Shown here: positions 6,663 to 9,527 of the stretch, piece by piece
How positions within the stretch are numbered: position 1 is the first letter of the stretch
Layout: each line of letters opens with the position of its first letter
Source: Gammaproteobacteria bacterium UBA7310
Lineage (GTDB): Bacteria > Pseudomonadota > Gammaproteobacteria > Pseudomonadales > Ketobacteraceae
NCBI GenBank assembly: GCA_002471665.1
Contig: DKQK01000047.1
Coordinates: 1 to 9,527 of the forward strand
Direction: 5' to 3'
Length of the DNA stretch: 9,527 nucleotides
Notes under the pieces: generated by a model
What the model was told of the DNA's origin: nothing
What the model saw: only the letters and a program-made list of their open reading frames with translations
The model's database searches: none
Position numbers and translations under genes: made by a program

Positions 6663-7328
6663 ATGGACAGCAATCGAACAATTTCTTTGTATGGATTTCG
6701 GGACACCGACCAAACCGTTTTTTGTAGCCTGCTTTCATTGCTTTCGTTCAAAACCAATGCGGTATGGGAAGTGGTGGAAGACGAAAGCTGTGATGTCACC
6801 GTGGTGGATGTGGATTCCAACCAAGGCCTGGATCTGGCGGCAACCATGGAGAGCAACGGCCGCAAAGTGATTCGCTTCGGTCAGTATTCTTCCATGAGCA
6901 CCCATCAGCCCTGCCTGCACAAACCCCTGCGCGCGGCGGACATTCTGAAATGCCTGAACAGTTTGCATGCCGACGACAGCGTGCAATCCCCGGCGCCAAC
7001 TGCATCGGCTGCAGCCGGTGACGCGCCACGACAGGAAACCGTAACCGGTTACCGGCTGCGGCGCTGGCCCTGTGCCAACATCCTGAATAGGTATCCCGGT
7101 TCAAGCCGCTTGTGTGCCCTGTTGCTGAAAGAGCCTCTCACCGTTGAACAGGCGGCGGAGCGTTCCGGCATTGCTCCCGATCTGGTATGGGATTTCGTGT
7201 CGGCCTGTCAGCAACAGAATTTTATTGTCCAGCAGGCGGTAACCCAGGCACCTGAGCCGGTTGCGGAAGCCAGGCCTGCCAACGCCGGCCTGTTTGCCAT
7301 GCTGCGTTCCAAGTTCGGGAGTCGTTAA
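6663..7328 (+). CDS. Degenerate receiver domain fused to a winged-helix-like domain; first gene of GTPase/Roadblock cassette
   Basis: This is a 221-residue protein. Residues 6-104 fit a CheY-like receiver: strand 1 'ISLYGF', then 'CDVTVVDVDS', in which Asp49 lies where the phosphoacceptor is expected, 'RKVIRFG', and 'HKPLRAADILKCLN' with the Lys-Pro pair (K87-P88). The strand-1 acidic pair and the switch Ser/Thr are not clear, so phosphorylation is uncertain. An Ala/Pro-rich linker (105-125) leads to residues 128-195 ('LCALLLKEPLTVEQAAERSGIAPDLVWDFVSACQQQNFIV'), a winged-helix-like pattern. It resembles the helix-turn-helix of DUF742 (CvnC) proteins, which partner GTPase and Roadblock proteins in Streptomyces conservons. 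The tail is Ala/Pro-rich and ends basic. The ATG at 6663 has a distant GGGAAG (12 bp). The GTPase gene starts 2 bp after the stop. Whether it binds DNA or is a protein adaptor is open. Confidence 0.65.
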   Translation: MDSNRTISLYGFRDTDQTVFCSLLSLLSFKTNAVWEVVEDESCDVTVVDVDSNQGLDLAATMESNGRKVIRFGQYSSMSTHQPCLHKPLRAADILKCLNSLHADDSVQSPAPTASAAAGDAPRQETVTGYRLRRWPCANILNRYPGSSRLCALLLKEPLTVEQAAERSGIAPDLVWDFVSACQQQNFIVQQAVTQAPEPVAEARPANAGLFAMLRSKFGSR

Positions 7329-7330
7329 CC

Positions 7331-7858
7331 GTGTCAGAACTGAAGTTTGTAATTACCGGTACCGCCGGTGTTGGCAAAACCACCGCAATCTGTGCCCTGA
7401 GCGACGTGCCCCCCGTGGGGACGGATGCCGATACCACCGATGAACTTTCCATAATCAAAAGCACCACCACAGTGGCATTTGATTTTGGCGAAGTGGTGTT
7501 GGACGACGGGGCACGGGTGCGCATCTATGGCACGCCGGGGCAGGAGCGATTTCGTCACATGTGGGAAATCATCGCGGAAGGCGCCCTGGGCTTGATAATT
7601 CTGGTGGACAACAGTCGCCCTGATCCGCTGGACGATCTGATGATCTACATGGACAACTTTAAACAACTGATTGAAGACACCGGTGTGGTGATTGGTGTCA
7701 CCCGTTGCAACGGGTCTGACCGGGTGAGCATTGATGATTATTACTCGTTTCTGGAGCGGCGGGATATGTTTTGCCCCGTGCTCGAGGCAGATCCCCGCAG
7801 CCGTGAAGATATGGTGGTGTTAATGGATGCATTGATGGCTATGTTGGAGTACGCGTAA
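7331..7858 (+). CDS. Small Ras-like GTPase of the conservon (CvnD)/MglA type
   Basis: This is a 175-residue single-domain P-loop GTPase. The Walker A/G1 motif GTAGVGKT spans 10-17. The switch I region 'KSTTTVAFDFGEV' (43-55) is nearly the signature of Streptomyces conservon GTPases. Switch II is 'YGTPGQERF' (66-74), in which the DxxG Asp is replaced, as is normal in this family. G5 is approximated by 'LEADPRSRED'. The G4 guanine-specificity motif, normally NKxD, reads TRCN at 124-127 ('VIGVTRCNGSD'); both the first Asn and the Asp are changed. The start is GTG at 7331, with GGGAG (7317-7321) 9 bp upstream, 2 bp after the previous stop codon, suggesting coupled translation. The stop TAA abuts the next ATG. 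Such GTPases are molecular switches controlled by Roadblock partners; membrane or pole location is possible but not shown. Confidence 0.9.
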   Translation: MSELKFVITGTAGVGKTTAICALSDVPPVGTDADTTDELSIIKSTTTVAFDFGEVVLDDGARVRIYGTPGQERFRHMWEIIAEGALGLIILVDNSRPDPLDDLMIYMDNFKQLIEDTGVVIGVTRCNGSDRVSIDDYYSFLERRDMFCPVLEADPRSREDMVVLMDALMAMLEYA

Positions 7859-8251
7859 ATGTTGGCAGAAAAGGAAGAAAACTCCATTAAACGCAGTGTG
7901 GTGGATCGCAACCTGAAACAACTGATTGCAAACAATGAATCCATCTATGCGGTGGTGTTGTCCAGCATTGATGGCCATGCCATTGCCAATCAGGCGCAGG
8001 ATCATTTTGAGGATTCCAAACTGGCGGCCATGACCAGTTCCTGTCTGGCATTGGGCGAAAAGATTGCATTGGAAGCCAACCAGAAAGGATGTGATTTTGT
8101 CATCATTCAGAACCAGGATGGATTCCTGGCGTTGAAACGAGTGGGGCGCAAGCTGGTGCTGACCACTCTGGCGGACAAGTCCATCAATATGGGTATGTTG
8201 TTGTCGGCAACCCGCACGGCGGCTGATGCACTGTATAAAGAGATTACTTGA
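7859..8251 (+). CDS. Roadblock/LC7-domain protein (canonical; probable GTPase partner)
   Basis: This is a 130-residue protein that is almost entirely one Roadblock/LC7 domain (about 15-128). The pattern is classical: 'LKQLIANNESIYAVVLSSIDGHAIAN' (helix 1, strand 1, DG turn), 'LAAMTSSCLALGEKIA' (central helix), 'CDFVIIQNQDGFLALKRVGRKLVLTTLAD' (strands 3-5) and 'MGMLLSATRTAADAL' (last helix). Proteins of this kind (MglB, CvnB) dimerise and bind small Ras-like GTPases as GAP or scaffold. The gene begins directly at the GTPase stop codon (TAAATG), with GGAG about 9 bp upstream, so the two are translationally coupled. I infer it to be the direct regulator of that GTPase. There is no signal peptide or membrane segment. 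A 72-bp gap containing a tandem repeat follows. Confidence 0.9.
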   Translation: MLAEKEENSIKRSVVDRNLKQLIANNESIYAVVLSSIDGHAIANQAQDHFEDSKLAAMTSSCLALGEKIALEANQKGCDFVIIQNQDGFLALKRVGRKLVLTTLADKSINMGMLLSATRTAADALYKEIT

Positions 8252-8263
8252 GTAACACAAAAC

Positions 8264-8295
8264 CTGTAGTACCAAAGAACTGTAGTACCAAAAAA
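8264..8295 (+). repeat. Two-copy 16-bp tandem repeat between the Roadblock genes
   Basis: CTGTAGTACCAAAGAA (8264-8279) is followed at once by CTGTAGTACCAAAAAA (8280-8295); the copies differ at one base. A third unit appears to start (CTGT, 8296-8299) and then diverge. It occupies most of the 72-bp gap and ends 17 bp before the strong ribosome-binding site AGGAGA (8313-8318). It may be an operator pair, an mRNA spacer element, or a replication-slippage duplication. Confidence 0.7.
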
Positions 8296-8323
8296 CTGTC
8301 TTGCTGTTTATGAGGAGAAAGAA

Positions 8324-8731
8324 ATGGCAGATTTAAATAGCCTGTGTCAAAACTTGGTCAGTGATGTAAGCGACGCATTGGGGGCGGCCGTGGTGGACTT
8401 GTCTTCCGGTTTGCTGTTGGCGGCGCATCATAATGTTCCCTATTTCACTCAGAGTTATCTGGATGCGGTGGCCGCCGCCGCAGTGGATATGTTCCGGGGT
8501 AAAACCATCACCACGGTGGAAAAGATGTTGTCCAGCCAGCGTGGTGCGGAAGTGACCCACTCCATCAAGGAAGTGCAGATGAGTACAGAGCGCACCTATC
8601 ATTTTATGTCGGTGGTGCCGGGTAAGGAGGATTGCCTGATGGTGTTGATCACCGGCCGGAAAGCCAATCTGGGTATGGGTTGGTCCGCCATGCGCGGCGT
8701 GCTGCCGGACATTGCCCCTCTCTGTCCCTGA
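8324..8731 (+). CDS. Second, diverged Roadblock/LC7-like protein
   Basis: This is a 135-residue protein with the order of elements of a Roadblock domain but a looser match. 'LCQNLVSDVSDALGAAVVDLSSGLLLAAHH' gives helix 1, strand 1, turn and strand 2. 'YLDAVAAAAVDMFRG' is the central helix. 'QMSTERTYHFMSVVPGKEDCLMVLITGRKANLGMGW' gives strands 3-5, and 'SAMRGVLPDIA' the last helix. Between the central helix and strand 3 it has a longer segment ('KTITTVEKMLSSQRGAEVTHSIKEV') than its neighbour. It has the best ribosome-binding site of the cluster, AGGAGA 5-6 bp before the ATG, suggesting it is made in larger amounts than the other members. It could pair with the canonical Roadblock protein as a heterodimer or bind another partner such as the receiver-HTH or kinase-like protein. 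No enzyme motif is present. Confidence 0.75.
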   Translation: MADLNSLCQNLVSDVSDALGAAVVDLSSGLLLAAHHNVPYFTQSYLDAVAAAAVDMFRGKTITTVEKMLSSQRGAEVTHSIKEVQMSTERTYHFMSVVPGKEDCLMVLITGRKANLGMGWSAMRGVLPDIAPLCP

Positions 8732-8748
8732 TCGGGTGCGGTTGATCC

Positions 8749-9527
8749 ATGGTACACATCATAGGGGCCATCAACCAACAGGCTCCGCAGTTTGATGAAC
8801 AGACAATTCTGGCGACATTGGATCAACCGCAAGCGCTGCAACATCTAGCCACCTTCACCGGCCGCCCGGCCACCCAGCTTTTTGTTGCAGAGCAGGCGGT
8901 CATCAAACTGCGCACCGACTTTGTGTTTCAGCCCAAGGATGTGGAGCGCCGTGCGCTGGCGGCGTTGCAGGAAGAGCGGCGCCTGCAGGTGCATTATCCC
9001 ACCAAGACCTGGTTCTATTGCGACTGGGATGGGCAGTTGATCATCGGCAACATTGCCCCCCGTCTGTTACCCCTGCACCGGGAATTACCGCTGTATCTGC
9101 AACAGGATCCGGCGCGGGCGCTGGCGGTGTTGGGTGATCTGATTCAGCTCTACACGGATACCGCGTTGCGTCATGACCGGCGCCTGGATGAAGGGCTCTC
9201 CAATTTCGGGCTGGATGCCGAGGGGCAACTGTATTATCTCGACGATGATTTTTATGCCTGGGATGATTTCACCAGTCTGGCGTTGGTGTTGGGTGTCTGG
9301 ATTCGCCAGTTGGAGGCATTGGATGTGCAACGCTGCCGTCAACTGGGGGTGGTCATTGCCGACATCCTGTGGCAGTTGTCCGGCAACGTGCATTCACTGC
9401 ATATTCTGCACGGCCAACTGCGTAACAATCTGGCCGTGGCAGAACGTGAGCGGGATGGTATTGCCGAGATTCTGGCGGTGCTGTCGGAATATTCACGCCG
9501 TGGTTACAAGCAACGCAAACAGCAGGC
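8749..9527 (+). CDS. Kinase-fold-like protein of the GTPase/Roadblock cassette (C-terminus outside window)
   Basis: An open frame runs from the ATG at 8749 past the right edge (259 codons seen). I do not recognise a named family, but the core matches the kinase-like fold. 'AEQAVIKLRTDF' (48-58) resembles strand 3 with its nucleotide-binding lysine (K53). 'RRLDEGLSNFGLDAEGQLYYLDDDF' has Asp147 and Asn152 five residues apart and Asp165 thirteen after the Asn, the spacing of catalytic loop Asp, catalytic loop Asn and the DFG Asp in protein and aminoglycoside kinases. An acidic 'DDDFYAWDDF' follows. Residues 174-210 are helical ('SLALVLGVWIRQLEAL'), and the last visible part is charged (about 224-259). 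An in-frame stop at 8743 rules out an upstream start; the ribosome-binding site is weak. The gap from the Roadblock gene is 17 bp. It could be an active kinase, pseudokinase or small-molecule phosphotransferase. Confidence 0.65.
   Translation, partial: MVHIIGAINQQAPQFDEQTILATLDQPQALQHLATFTGRPATQLFVAEQAVIKLRTDFVFQPKDVERRALAALQEERRLQVHYPTKTWFYCDWDGQLIIGNIAPRLLPLHRELPLYLQQDPARALAVLGDLIQLYTDTALRHDRRLDEGLSNFGLDAEGQLYYLDDDFYAWDDFTSLALVLGVWIRQLEALDVQRCRQLGVVIADILWQLSGNVHSLHILHGQLRNNLAVAERERDGIAEILAVLSEYSRRGYKQRKQQ

Noticed and set aside
9400..9527. Possible start of a calcineurin-like phosphoesterase domain ('LHGQLRNNLAVAE')
   Set aside because: It only loosely recalls the DxHGN...L motif; the metal-binding Asp is missing and the segment looks like a charged helix. 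The window ends before this can be judged.

Overview
The window looks like chromosomal DNA from a gammaproteobacterium. It has moderately high GC in the coding regions, short intergenic gaps and gammaproteobacterial-style proteins. A marine or hydrocarbon-associated lineage of the Alcanivorax/Ketobacter/Marinobacter sort is my guess from protein style only. I see no rRNA, tRNA, CRISPR array, insertion sequence or phage gene.

Left part (1-3910) is housekeeping and accessory metabolism. A short-chain dehydrogenase runs off the left edge on the minus strand. Divergent from it are an alpha/beta hydrolase and a nitroreductase-family flavoprotein, both on the plus strand. Convergent with these, on the minus strand, are an SLC13/DASS (INDY-type) carboxylate transporter and, upstream of it, a small FHA-fold protein.

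Middle (4076-6237): divergent from the FHA gene is a full-length UbiB/ABC1-type atypical kinase with two C-terminal membrane segments. It is followed within 17 bp by a small Dabb (A/B-barrel) protein that carries an N-terminal export signal. The two probably form one operon. A 425-bp non-coding stretch (6238-6662) follows.

Right part (6663-9527, continuing past the edge) is the most interesting region. Five co-directional genes sit in a tight row: (1) a degenerate response-regulator receiver joined to a winged-helix-like domain; (2) a small Ras-like GTPase with a GTPGQ switch II, very like the conservon (CvnD) GTPases of Streptomyces; (3) a canonical Roadblock/LC7 protein; (4) a second, diverged Roadblock-like protein; (5) a protein with the residue spacing of a kinase fold, truncated by the window edge. 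This resembles a proteobacterial version of the actinobacterial conservon (GTPase + Roadblock + DUF742 helix-turn-helix protein) or of the MglA/MglB polarity switch. It has no sensor kinase in view, a receiver-HTH protein in place of DUF742, and an added kinase-like partner. The GTPase also has a changed guanine-specificity motif. I infer that the Roadblock proteins control or scaffold the GTPase, and that the receiver-HTH and kinase-like proteins supply input or output. No function is shown by the sequence itself.
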